A stretch of DNA of 64,000 nt. It comes from Ridgeia piscesae. Taxonomy: Eukaryota; Annelida; Polychaeta; Sabellida; Siboglinidae. A program made the translations under genes and the position numbers. Shown here piece by piece: positions 12,094 to 22,966 of the stretch. The first letter of the stretch is position 1. The number at the start of each line of letters is the position of its first letter. Under the pieces are notes generated by a model. The model saw nothing but the letters and a program-made list of their open reading frames with translations. It searched no databases and was not told where the DNA came from. The stretch spans positions 1 through 64,000 of the forward strand of contig JAODUO010001338.1 of assembly GCA_025642075.2 (NCBI GenBank), given 5' to 3'.

Positions 12094-12565
12094 CAATCAA
12101 GTGTATTGTGATTGTGTTGTGTGTCGCCTGACATGTTGTACATAGAAAGGAGAGGGCCAGACAGGGTGGATGGGGCGAGGAATCAAAACAGGGCATGCTC
12201 TTTCATGCCAAGTGTGTCATGTCTGTCTTGTGTAGGAAGTACTTCACCACAAAGTCAGTATTAGAGCCAAGCAATGCTGTTGTCCAGTCAGCTAGTAACA
12301 GCAGGTACTGCAGCTGACTTGGACAAGATTATGGCAGAAACGTTATGTGTTGTGATAATATTATGTAGTGTCATGTGAAATGTTCGAAGGTGAAACGTGC
12401 ACTGAAGGGTAAGTGGTTCTATCCACAGCAAGCTCTTATCATTTTATCCACTTTCTTATAACATATTGATTGAGAAATCTCACTTTCACATGAATGTGTC
12501 AAGAACCGAAGCAACTCCCTAGTAATATATTGTATGAATACACACAGCACACAAGTTAGTGATAA

Positions 12566-12721
12566 TATCTCGACGACATATTCTTAATGCTCCTTGCCAA
12601 GAAAATTGGAACGAACAACTTTGAGTTGGGTCTTTATCTTCAACTGGAAGCGGATGCCACAAAAGTGATAGAGAAGAACCACAAAGACGATGACGTTTGA
12701 TGCACATTCAAAATTCTGACT
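12566..12721 (+). pseudogene. First death-fold block, open from ATG 12587 to TGA 12698
   Basis: Intact from M-L-L-A-K-K-I-G-T-N-N through Y-L-Q-L-E-A-D-A-T-K-V-I-E-K-N-H to the shared TGA. Confidence 0.5.
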
Positions 12722-12931
12722 TTGGTGTCTTTGTAACATGGCTGCTGTCGTGACTTTATATTATATGCATATCTGATAAAAGTAATCCACAGCTATGACC
12801 TTGTTATTTTGTAGTTTATATGCACATATTATAATATGTAGCATGTGATGTTCAGGTTTCTTCAATCCTCTGTTTCTACAACTTTCCTGACATATATAAA
12901 GAGTTATATCACGACAACTATCTTTTTTCAG

Positions 12932-13120
12932 TTCCACATAAAGAATTGGGTATTGCAACGTTGTTCAAAGACAAATTTGCAGAAATTTGTGAATGATTTG
13001 ATGAATGCTCAATACAGCACACCATACATGGATACCAACTCTTTGACGGGACACAAAGCCAGCAAAGAAACTGATAGTGCGACACAGAAGGAATCGATGA
13101 ATCCTGATGAATTGAAGCAG
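12932..13120 (+). CDS. Second death-fold block (exon-like), intact borders
   Basis: Acceptor TTTTTTCAG, 63 open codons starting F-H-I-K-N-W-V-L-Q-R-C-S-K-T, donor CAG|GTAATT. Confidence 0.5.
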
Positions 13121-13783
13121 GTAATTGGTAGGATTTTATTATTTTGTTTTATTATCCATTCAAAAAATTGATGACACTAAAATAACCCACTCCACTTAGT
13201 ACTCTTTCATCATACATCCATAATTAATGGCTGACAAATGTATAAAACATTTCACCCATCTGAATCATTCAGCTCAAACACTGGGTGACATAAAAATTAG
13301 TCAAACAGTTGTCTTGTCCTGAATAATTCTTTATTTGATGAAATTACTGGGATGACGTGCTGTACATGGCTAATGTGTACCTCACAAAAGTTTGCTGTAA
13401 TTTTTCTGACAGTAGGCCAGTGAAAATGATGAGTGTGTCATGTCTGACTTGTGTAGGAAGTACTTCAGCACAAAGTCAGTATTAGTGCCAAGCAATGCTG
13501 TTGTCCAGTCAGCTAGTAACAGCAGGTACTGCAGCTGTGGTGGACAAGATTATGGCAGAAACGTTGTGTTGTGATAATATTGTGTAGTGTCATGTGAAAT
13601 GTTCGAAGGTGAAACGTGCACTGAAGGGTAAGTGGTTCTATCCACAGCAAGCTCTTATCATTTTGTCCACTTTCTTATAACATATTGATTGAGAAATCTC
13701 ACTGTCACATGAATGTGTGAAGAACCGAAGCAACTCCCTAGTAATGTATTTATGAATACACACAGCACACAACTGAGTGAAAA

Positions 13784-13939
13784 TATCTCGACGACATATT
13801 CTTAATGCGTCTTGAAAAGAAAATTGGACGGAACAACTTTGAGTTGGGTGTTTATCTTCAACTGGAAGCGGATACCACAAAAGTGACAGAGAAGAACCAC
13901 AAAGACGATGACGTTTGATGCGCATTCAAAACTCTGACT
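13784..13939 (+). pseudogene. First death-fold block, open from ATG 13805 to TGA 13916
   Basis: It reads M-R-L-E-K-K-I-G instead of L-A-K-K, then the usual Y-L-Q-L-E-A-D and the shared TGA. Confidence 0.5.
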
Positions 13940-14149
13940 GTGGTGTCTTTGTAACATGGCTACTGCCGTGACTTTATATTATATGCATATCTGATAAAAG
14001 TAATCCACACCTATGACCTGGCTATTTTGTAGTTTATATGCACACATTATATTATGTAGCATGTGATGTTCAGGTTTCTTCAATCCTCTGTTTCTACAAC
14101 TTTGCTGACATATATACAGAGTTATATCATGACAACTATCTTTTTTCAG

Positions 14150-14338
14150 TTCCCCATCAAGAATTGGGTATTGCAACGTTGTACAAGGACAAATTTGCAG
14201 ACATTTGTGAATGATTTGATGCATGCTCAATACAGCACCACATACATGGATACCAACTCTTTGACGGGACACAAAGCCAGCAAAGAAACAGATAGTGCGA
14301 CACGAAAGGAATCGATGAATCCTGATGAATTGAAGCAG
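14150..14338 (+). CDS. Second death-fold block (exon-like), intact borders
   Basis: Acceptor TTTTTTCAG, 63 open codons starting F-P-I-K-N-W with R-C-T-R-T-N-L-Q, donor CAG|GTAATT. Confidence 0.5.
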
Positions 14339-15007
14339 GTAATTGGTAGGATTTTATTATTTTGTTTTATTATCTATTATGAAAAACAATTAGTGACACA
14401 AAAATACTCTTACACACCACTCAGTATTCTTACATAATACATCCATAATTAATGAAAGACAAATCTTTACACCATTTCACCCATCTGAATCATTCAGCTC
14501 GAGCACTGGGTGACATAAAAATTAGTCAGACGTTGTCTTGTCCTGAATAATTCTTTATTTGATGAAATTACTGGGATGACGTGCTGTACATGGCTAATGT
14601 GTACCTCACAAATGTTTGCTGTAATTTTACTGACAGTAGGCCAGTGGAAATGATGAGTGTGTCATGTCTGACTTGTATAGGAAGTACTTCAGCACAAAGT
14701 CAGTATTAGTGCCAAGCAATGCTGTTGTCCAGTCAGCTAGTAACAGCAGGTACTGCAGCTGTGGTGGACAAGATTATGGCAGAAACGTTGTGTTGTGATA
14801 ATATTGTGTAGTGTCATGTGAAATGTTCGAAGGTGAAACGTGCACTGAAGGGTAAGTGGTTCTATCCACAGCAAGCTCTTATCATTTTATCCACTTTCTT
14901 ATAACATATTGATTGAGAAATCTCACTTTCACATGAATGTGTCAAGAACCGAAGCAACTCCCTAGTAATATATTGTATGAATACACACAGCACACAAGTT
15001 AGTGATA

Positions 15008-15163
15008 ATATCTCGACGACATATTCTTAATGCTCCTTGCCAAGAAAATTGGAACGAACAACTTTGTGTTGGGTCTTTATCTTCAACTGGAAGCGGATGC
15101 CACAAAAGTGATAGAGAAGAACCACAAAGACGATGACGTTTGATGCACATTCAAAATTCTGAC
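15008..15163 (+). pseudogene. First death-fold block, open from ATG 15030 to TGA 15141
   Basis: Close to the copy at 12566, with F-V-L-G in place of F-E-L-G, ending at the shared TGA. Confidence 0.5.
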
Positions 15164-15374
15164 TTTGGTGTCTTTGTAACATGGCTGCTGTCGTGACTTT
15201 ATATTATATGCATATCTGATAAAAGTAATCCACAGCTATGACCTTGTTATTTTGTAGTTTATATGCACACATTATATTATGTAGCATGTGATGTTCAGGT
15301 TTCTTCAATCCTCTGTTTCTACAACTTTCCTGACATATATAAAGAGTTATATCACGACAACTATCTTTTTTCAG

Positions 15375-15563
15375 TTCCACATAAAGAATTGGGTATTGCA
15401 ACGTTGTTCAAAGACAAATTTGCAGAAATTTTTGAATGATTTGATGAATGCTCAATACAGCACACCATACATGGATACCAACTCTTTGACGGGACACAAA
15501 GCCAGCAAAGAAACTGATAATGCGACACGAAAGGAATCGATGAATCCTGATGAATTGAAGCAG
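15375..15563 (+). CDS. Second death-fold block (exon-like), intact borders
   Basis: Acceptor TTTTTTCAG, 63 open codons starting F-H-I-K-N-W, with K-F-L-N-D-L in place of K-F-V-N-D-L, donor CAG|GTAATT. Confidence 0.5.
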
Positions 15564-16226
15564 GTAATTGGTAGGATTTTATTATTTTGTTTTATTATCC
15601 ATTCAAAAAATTGATGACACTAAAATAACCCACTCCACTTAGTACTCTTTCATCATACATCCATAATTAATGGCTGACAAATGTATAAAACATTTCACCC
15701 ATCTGAATCATTCAGCTCAAACACTGGGTGACATAAAAATTAGTCAAACAGTTGTCTTGTCCTGAATAATTCTTTATTTGATGAAATTACTGGGATGACG
15801 TGCTGTACATGGCTAATGTGTACCTCACAAAAGTTTGCTGTAATTTTTCTGACAGTAGGCCAGTGAAAATGATGAGTGTGTCATGTCTGACTTGTGTAGG
15901 AAGTACTTCAGCACAAAGTCAGTATTAGTGCCAAGCAATGCTGTTGTCCAGTCAGCTAGTAACAGCAGGTACTGCAGCTGTGGTGGACAAGATTATGGCA
16001 GAAACGTTGTGTTGTGATAATATTGTGTAGTGTCATGTGAAATGTTCGAAGGTGAAACGTGCACTGAAGGGTAAGTGGTTCTATCCACAGCAAGCTCTTA
16101 TCATTTTATCCACTTTCTTATAACATATTGATTGAGAAATCTCATTGTCACATGAATGTGTGAAGAACCGAAGCAACTCCCTAGTAATGTATTTATGAAT
16201 ACACATAGCACACAAGTGAGTGAAAA

Positions 16227-16382
16227 TATCTCGACGACATATTCTTAATGCGTCTTGCAAAGAAAATTGGACGAAACAACTTTGAGTTGGGTCTTTATCT
16301 TCAACTGGAAGCGGATGCCACAAAAGTGATAGAGAAGAACCACAAAGACGATGACGTTTGATGCACATTCAAAATTCTGACT
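16227..16382 (+). pseudogene. First death-fold block, open from ATG 16248 to TGA 16359
   Basis: M-R-L-A-K-K-I-G-R-N-N start, standard Y-L-Q-L-E-A-D-A core, shared TGA. Confidence 0.5.
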
Positions 16383-16592
16383 GTGGTGTCTTTGTAACAT
16401 GGCTGCTGTCGTGACTTTATATTATATGCATATCTGATAAAAGTAATCCACAGCTATGACCTGGTTATTTTGTAGTTTATATGCACACATTATATTATGT
16501 AGCATGTGATGTTCAGGTTTCTTCAATCCTCTGTTTCTACAACTTTCCTGACATATATAAAGAGTTATATCATGACAACTATCTTTTTTCAG

Positions 16593-16781
16593 TTCCACAT
16601 AAAGAATTGGGTATTGCAACGTTGTTCAAAGACAAATTTGCAGAAATTTGTGAATGATTTGATGCATGCTCAATACAGCACACCATACATGGATACCAAC
16701 TCTTTGACGGGACACAAAGCCAGCAAAGAAACTGATAGTGCGACACAGAAGGAATCGATGAATCCTGATGAATTGAAGCAG
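16593..16781 (+). CDS. Second death-fold block (exon-like), intact borders
   Basis: Last full copy of this block. Acceptor TTTTTTCAG, 63 open codons starting F-H-I-K-N-W, donor CAG|GTGATT. Confidence 0.5.
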
Positions 16782-17139
16782 GTGATTGGTAGGATTTCAT
16801 TATTGTTTTATCTATTTAAAAAAAATAATAACACAAAAATAGCCCACTCCACTCAGTACTCTTACATAATACCCCCAGGGTACATCCAGAATTAATGTCT
16901 GACTCATCTATAGAACATTTCACCCATCTGAATCATTCAGCTCAACAATTGGGTGACATAAAATTAGTCAAACAGTTGTCTTTTCCTGAATAATTGCTTT
17001 ATTTGATGAAATTACTGGGATGACGTGCTGTACATGGGTAATGTGTACTTCAAAAATGTTTGCTGTAATTTGTTGTGACAGTACGCCAGTGAACATTATG
17101 ACAGAAAAGCATTAAATAATAGGTGAAGTATTTAAGTTA

Positions 17140-17575
17140 GTTGATTAATATAGAATATTCCTTAGGATATTTCCTATGGAAACTATTAAAAAAACTATAG
17201 AATATTCTGTAGGATATTTCCTATAGAAAACAGTAAACATTGGATTGTTATGGTTTTCTATAGGAAATATCCTAAAGAATAATCTATAGGATATTTATGG
17301 TTTCTATAGAAAACTATAAGCAAAATCCTATATAATATTCTATAAGATATTTCCTATAGAAAACCATAAATATCCTATAGAAAACTACACAAAAATCCTA
17401 TAGAATATTCTATAGAAACCTATACGCAAAAACCTATAGATTATTCTATAGAAAACTACACAAATATCCTATATAATATTCTATAGAAAACTATACGCAA
17501 AATACAATAGAATATTCTATAGAAAACAATCAGCAAATTTCTTATAGAATATTCTATAGAAAATTGAAAACAAAT
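17140..17575. repeat. AT-rich array built on the palindrome TATAGAATATTCTATAG
   Basis: About 20 diverged units contain the self-complementary core TAGAATATTCTA followed by GAAAACTA or TAGGATATTTCC. Units appear in both orientations, so the stretch could fold into a series of hairpins. It sits between the last standard unit and the final first-block copy. Confidence 0.8.
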
Positions 17576-17856
17576 CACCAAAGCCAAGTAATGCATGCAG
17601 CTGTCGTGGACAAGATTATGGCAGAAACATTGTGTTTTGATAATATTGTGTAGTGTCATGTGAAATATTCGTAGGTGAAACGTGCACTGAAGGGTAAGTG
17701 GTTCTATCCACAGCAAGCTCTTATAATTGGGTCCACTTTCTTATAACATATTGATTCTGATTGAGAAATCTCACTTTCACATGAATGTGTCAAGAACCGA
17801 AGCAACTCCCTAGTAATGTATTGTATGAATACACACAGCACACAACTGAGTGATAA

Positions 17857-18105
17857 TATCTCGACGACATATTCTTAATGATCCTTGCTAAGAAAATTGG
17901 AATGGACAACTTTGAGTTGGGTGTTTATCTTCAACTGGAAGCAGATGCCACAAAAGTGATAGAGAAGAACCATCAAGACGACGATGTTCGATGCGCATTC
18001 AAAATTCTGACTGCGGTGACATGGAAACAGACATACAGACTGGACGAAGACCTACAAGAGTCGACACAGTCACCTAGAGAGGGCTCACCTGGTGGAGTAA
18101 CTTAG
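17857..18105 (+). CDS. First death-fold block, readable terminal copy
   Basis: From ATG 17878 there are 75 codons: M-I-L-A-K-K-I-G-M-D-N, Y-L-Q-L-E-A-D-A-T-K-V-I-E-K-N-H, then D-D-V-R-C-A-F-K-I-L-T. The CGA (Arg) is kept. A T-W-K-Q follows shortly after, which could be the expected Trp. It is the last unit of the array and has no second block behind it. A downstream stretch (18110-18200) matches the regions behind the copies at 6341 and 11830. Confidence 0.5.
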   Translation, partial: YLDDIFLMILAKKIGMDNFELGVYLQLEADATKVIEKNHQDDDVRCAFKILTAVTWKQTYRLDEDLQESTQSPREGSPGGVT

Positions 18106-18478
18106 TATTCTGAGTTCAGAAAACACACACACTTATCAGGAGCAGATGCAGTTGTCTGTAACAAATCGAGTGTATTGTGATTGTGTTGTGCATTATGTAT
18201 CACCCGAGATGTTGTACATAGAAAGGATAAATGACGCTCTCAGTCCGCTGACATCTCACACCATCCCCATACAAGGACAATCTGTGAGAAAAGCATCAGC
18301 ATCTGAACGAGAAGCTTGAGAGAAGCCAATTAGCAGACATGAAAGAAATCCACAAGCACAACATGTATAAGGACAAAGACCGAACCAGTGTCATGCATGT
18401 GCGTGACATTGGTTCGACCCCTAAGAATGAAGAATACAGGTGCATCTATTGCAGTGAGCTCTACACCACGCCACACAA

Positions 18479-19165
18479 GTCAACATTGTTGAGCCTTTCC
18501 CAACTAATCCTTTCATCATTGGGATTTACTGTGGAATGAAAAAACCTGACAATATTGAGGAGTTCCTGCATGATTTTGTAACAGAGATGCAGTTGATACA
18601 AACAAACAAACTTACTGTAGGTGGTTTTACAAACCCTGTGCAACTAGGCATTCCATGCATCATTTGGATACACCAGCGAGGGTATTTGATAAACACATGA
18701 GAGGTTATCATGGCTGTGATAAGTGTTCATGAAAAGGTGTCTGAGTTGATAAAATGACATTTCCAGATGTTGATGCTCCTGTCAGAACAGATGCTGACTT
18801 CAACAGACACACTGATTCAAGACGTCATAATATATTGGCGTTTCTCCACTGCAAGCTTTGTCACTGGGAATGGTATCCCAGTTCCCTTTAGATTTATGCA
18901 TTTGGTTTGCCTTGGATGGTGCCACGCCTGCTCTGGCTGTGGTCAAAGTGTCCCATTCACAGGAACATCAGAATAAGTGCACTGTCAGTATGTCGGATAT
19001 ACCAAGGGTTAATGAGCTTAAATAAGTATATCCCTGTTGAATTTGCCAAGAAATGCAGTCACATAGCAAAATGGACAGATGGAAGGCCACAGAGTCTAGA
19101 CAGTTTATGTTGTACAGTTCTGAAAGGGTCTTGTGTGAGCAGTTCTAGACACTTTTTTATTCTTT
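18479..19165 (+). pseudogene. Broken CACTA/EnSpm-like animal transposase fragment
   Basis: One frame from 18479 reads V-N-I-V-E-P-F, then I-G-I-Y-C-G-M-K-K-P-D-N-I-E-E-F, D-F-V-T-E-M and L-T-V-G-G for about 70 codons. Pieces in other frames follow: M-T-F-P-D-V-D-A-P-V-R-T-D near 18750, M-H-L-V-C-L-G near 18895, Y-I-P-V-E-F-A-K-K near 19027 and R-W-K-A-T-E-S-R-Q-F near 19075. The order and motifs match the large animal transposase family with G-x-K-K-P, T-F-P-x-x-D-A-P-x-R-T, D-x-M-H-L-V-x-L-G and E-F-R-Q-F-L-L-Y. Several frameshifts and stops make it inactive. Its 3' end runs into the 37-bp minisatellite. The family call is from memory of motifs, not a search. Confidence 0.65.
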
Positions 19166-19174
19166 GTTGGGATG

Positions 19175-21007
19175 TACTGTTTACTGTATGAGTCATATAC
19201 TGCCTTGTTGGTCCTGTTTACTGTACGAGTCATATACTGCCTTGTTGGACCTGTTTACTGTACGAGTCATATACTGCCTTGTTAGTCCTGTTTACTGTAT
19301 GAGTCATATACTGCCTTGTTAGTCCTGTTTACTGTACGAGTCATATACTGCCTTGTTGGTCCTGTTTACTGTACGAGTCATATACTGCCTTGTTAGTCCT
19401 GTTTACTGTACGAGTCATATACTGCCTTGTTAGTCCTGTTTACTGTACGAGTCATATACTGCCTTGTTAGTCCTTTTACTGTACGAGTCATATACTGCCT
19501 TGTTGGTCCTGTTTACTGTACGAGTCATATACTGCCTTGTTAGTCCTGTTTACTGTACGAGTCATATACTGCCTTGTTAGTCCTGTTTACTGTACGAGTC
19601 ATATACTGCCTTGTTAGTCCTGTTTACTGTACGAGTCATATACTGCCTTGTTGGACCTGTTTACTGTACGAGTCATATACTGCCTTGTTAGTCCTGTTTA
19701 CTGTATGAGTCATATACTGCCTTGTTAGTCCTGTTTACTGTATGAGTCATATACTGCCTTGTTAGTCCTTTTACTGTATGAGTCATATACTGCCTTGTTA
19801 GTCCTGTTTACTGTACAAGTCATATACTGCCTTGTTGGTCCTGTTTACTGTATGAGTCATATACTGCCTTGTTAGTCCTGTTTACTGTACGAGTCATATA
19901 CTGCCTTGTTAGTCCTTTTACTGTATGAGTCATATACTGCCTTGTTAGTCCTGTTTACTGTACGTGTCATATACTGCCTTGTTGGTCCTGTTTACTGTAT
20001 GAGTCATATACTGCCTTGTTAGTCCTGTTTACTGTACGAGTCATATACTGCCTTGTTGGTCCTGTTTACTGTACGAGTCATATACTGCCTTGTTAGTCCT
20101 GTTTACTGTACGAGTCATATACTGCCTTGTTAGTCCTGTTTACTGTACGAGTCATATACTGCCTTGTTAGTCCTGTTTATTTTACGAGTCATATACTGCC
20201 TTGTTAGTCCTGTTTACTGTATGAGTCATATACTGCCTTGTTAGTCCTGTTTACTGTATGAGTCATATACTGCCTTGTTGGTCCTGTTTACTGTACGTGT
20301 CATATACTGCCTTGTTGGTCCTGTTTACTGTACGAGTCATATACTGCCTTGTTAGTCCTGTTTACTGTACGAGTCATATACTGCCTTGTTGGTCCTGTTT
20401 ACTGTACGAGTCATATACTGCCTTGTTAGTCCTGTTTACTGTATGAGTCATATACTGCCTTGTTAGTCCTGTTTACTGTATGAGTCATATACTGCCTTGT
20501 TGGTCCTGTTTACTGTACGTGTCATATACTGCCTTGTTGGTCCTGTTTACTGTACGAGTCATATACTGCCTTGTTAGTCCTGTTTACTGTACGAGTCATA
20601 TACTGCCTTGTTGGTCCTGTTTACTGACGATTCATATACTGCCTTGTTAGTCCTGTTTACTGTACGACTCATATACTGCCTTGTTAGTCCTGTTTACTGT
20701 ACGAGTCATATACTGCCTTGTTGGTCCTGTTTACTGTATGAGTCATATACTGCCTTGTTGGACCTGTTTACTGTACGAGTCATATACTGCCTTGTTGGAC
20801 CTGTTTACTGTACGAGTCATATACTGCCTTGTTGGACCTGTTTACTGTATGAGTCATATACTGCCTTGTTGGACCTGTTTACTGTACGAGTCATATACTG
20901 CCTTGTTGGACCTGTTTACTGTACGAGTCATATACTGCCTTGTTAGTCCTGTTTACTGTACGAGTCATATACTGCCTTGTTAGTCCTGTTTATTTTACGA
21001 GTCATAT
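19175..21007. repeat. 37-bp minisatellite, about 50 copies
   Basis: The unit contains GTCATATACTGCC, TTGTTAGTCC (or TTGTTGGTCC, TTGTTGGACC) and TGTTTACTGTACGA. Variants cycle (ACGA/ATGA, AGTCC/GGTCC/GGACC), and a few units lack one G. The first unit is continuous with the transposase fragment upstream. Reading frames through it are by-products of the repeat. Confidence 0.95.
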
Positions 21008-21064
21008 GGGTGAGGTCTTAGAAAAACGTGAGATCGGCAAGTTGAATGCTGCGCCTCAGGTTTC

Positions 21065-22817
21065 TTGAATCCGTCACCTCGCCTGGCGTTCCTTGCTTTC
21101 GGGTCCCCGAAAGGTCTCTATACGCGCAGTGGAGTTCGTGGGGCGGAGGGAACTCGTGATCGAATATCTCAAGCGCCCCGAGCCCTCATTCTGACAGAGT
21201 TCACGGACCACCTGCACCAGATTTATAATGAGCAGCACCCCAGTCACACTGTCAGCCGGACCTTCTTCAACGATGTGCGTCGTCTGGAGAAGTTCAACAA
21301 CACCAGTGTTTGCCTGTGTGTTAAATACCAGAAGTTCGCACTCAACCTCCGTGCTGTCGGTGTGAAAACGCTGCTGGACGATCTTGTGCGCATCACCACC
21401 GTGGACGTCTTCACCGCCACTCTCCGAGGGAAAAACTTGCCCGACACAATCCGCTGTTAGACCTGGCAGCGTGTTAGGGTCCCGTACGGTGACCCTGAGG
21501 AGGGGAAGACTTGCTGGAAGTTGCGCCTGGTGGAGTCGGACACTGAGGGACTCCTACGTAGACAATCTGGCACAGGAGTTCCTCACCAGCAAAGATCACA
21601 CCACCAGGGCACAGAACCAACACCGCGTAGTGCGACAGCTCAGGGAACACATGTCTCCAGCAGAGTGTACCATCCAGATGGACTTCGCCGAGAATTGGAT
21701 GGTCTCATATCCCGAGGAGCCACAGAGCGTGTACTATGCTAAGGAGCCAGTCACCCTCCACCAGCTGTCATCCACCACCGGGAGGAAGAGGTTACCACAC
21801 ACTGGTCTGTGGCCCTCGTGACGGATGACCGGGCCCATCCTCGCATTCCTCAGAGATCTGTGCGACTTTGTCCGCACCACTCTGCCTGAGGTCACCACCA
21901 TCCACTATGCCTCCGACTCCCCCTCCAGCCAATATAGGAATATCTCCATCTTCTCGATACTTTGCAAGCACCAACAGCTGTTTTGCCTCCAGGCGACCTG
22001 GACCTACTTCGAAGCCAGCCATGGCAAAGGCAAAGGGCCATGCGACGGCGTTGGTGCTGCAGCGAAACGGAATGCGGACTTGGCGGTGAAGCGGTACAAA
22101 AAGATACAGAACGCCGCTCAGTTCGCTAAGAGGGGGAACAAACTGGAGGGGTCTGCCCGCTACATCTGTGTCGCTGTGCCAGATATTGTACGTGAGAGGC
22201 GCCGTGTGCGTGAACTAGTTGCCAGCAAGAGTGTGCCAGGCACTATGTCTGTGCATGGAGTTGTGCCTGTGACTCTGGACCATTCTATTGCTGTGCGGGA
22301 CACCTCCTGCTTCGACGCATGCTGCTGGGAGAACTGCACGTCTCTGCGGCAGTGTCCAGGTTGGAAGGAGCGCGTGCTGTTCCCCGGAGACGACCAGGTC
22401 GAGGAAGCAGAGGTAGAGCCCGCACCGGAGCCTGAGGCCACAGAACAATCAGCGGAGCCTGCTGCACCAGAGCCTGATGCTGCAGATCGACCAGTGGAGC
22501 CCACTCCACAGGAGGAAACCTACGATGTAGAAGACTTCCTCGCATGCATATACGATGGCCAATGGTACCTCGGGAAAGTGATAGAAAGGGGGGGGGAAAG
22601 TGGAGAGTATGTGGTGGACTTTATGGTCCACAAGTCTCGCGGTGATCATACCATGTTCCGTTGGCCAGTCACTAAGGACATACTCACCATCCCAAAGGAG
22701 GACATACTCCTGAAGACCTGCTCACCTGAAGTTGTAGGCACTTCTAGGCATATAAGCCACTATGTCCTACCACCTGCCTTGTTACAGTTGATCGCGGCCA
22801 GGTTCGCTGCACTGTAA
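21065..22817 (+). pseudogene. Broken DDE-like transposase (S-D-S-P-S-S-Q-Y-R-N family)
   Basis: Three pieces follow each other on the + strand. 21065-21457 includes F-F-N-D-V-R-R-L and ends at a TAG. 21545-21760 includes H-T-T-R-A-Q-N-Q-H, then Q-M-D-F-A-E-N-W. 21825-22817 (330 codons) has D-S-P-S-S-Q-Y-R-N at residues 31-39, E-A-S-H-G-K-G-K-G-P-C-D-G-V-G at 63-77, an acidic Pro/Glu/Ala linker at about 192-235, and a C-terminal Y-D-G-Q-W-Y-L-G-K-V at 243-252, which looks like a Tudor/SH3-like fold. The gene is disabled by a TAG at 21458, a frameshift near 21545 and two shifts between 21763 and 21845. Reading a different frame across 21764-21830 restores T-H-W-S-V-A-L-V-T-D-D. The conserved Asp and Glu residues could be catalytic, but I cannot name the superfamily. 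It is GC-richer than its surroundings. Confidence 0.65.
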
Positions 22818-22966
22818 GACAGTATTATAGTACGCAAACGTCCGTGAACATTTAAACAAACGTCCGTGATTTTTATTTAAATATACTGAGAAGGTGACTG
22901 AAACTGGCAGAATGATCGTTTTCACTGTTGAAACTAATAGTAAACATGTTGACCTTGTACATCAAC

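Larger units (their letters stand above)
9502..12444 (+). repeat. Copy 2 of the ~2.9-kb segment
   Basis: Near-identical to 4015-6955. The offset is 5486-5489 bp, with only small indels such as ACCCTATTG versus ACCTATTG and a different length of the G-run. Confidence 0.9.
1..18200 (+). repeat. Tandem array of ~1.2-kb units carrying death-fold-like exon blocks
   Basis: The 189-bp second block starts at 2060, 3266, 4458, 7531, 8747, 9947, 12932, 14150, 15375 and 16593, giving steps of 1192-1225 bp with two larger gaps of about 3 kb. Each unit also holds a conserved non-coding stretch ending CTGAAGG|GTAAGTGG, a strong splice-donor match, upstream of the first block. The second blocks fall into three sequence types (starting F-H-I-K-N-W, F-P-I-K-N-W with R-C-T-R, and F-P-I-K-N-W with R-Y-S-R) in a mixed order, so the array was shuffled after amplification. 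The arrangement suggests a gene of several exons amplified as a block and then largely decayed. The link to the death-fold family rests on pattern only. Confidence 0.85.

Noticed and set aside
13638..13925. Minus-strand frames of 60-95 codons across the first blocks (several copies)
   Set aside because: They are the reverse complement of block one and its upstream region and are repeated only because the unit is.
20258..20983. Frames with C-W-S-C-L-L-Y repeats
   Set aside because: By-product of the 37-bp minisatellite.
22160..22545. Minus-strand frames opposite the transposase-like gene
   Set aside because: They are shadows of the GC-rich linker region; the + strand carries the conserved motifs.
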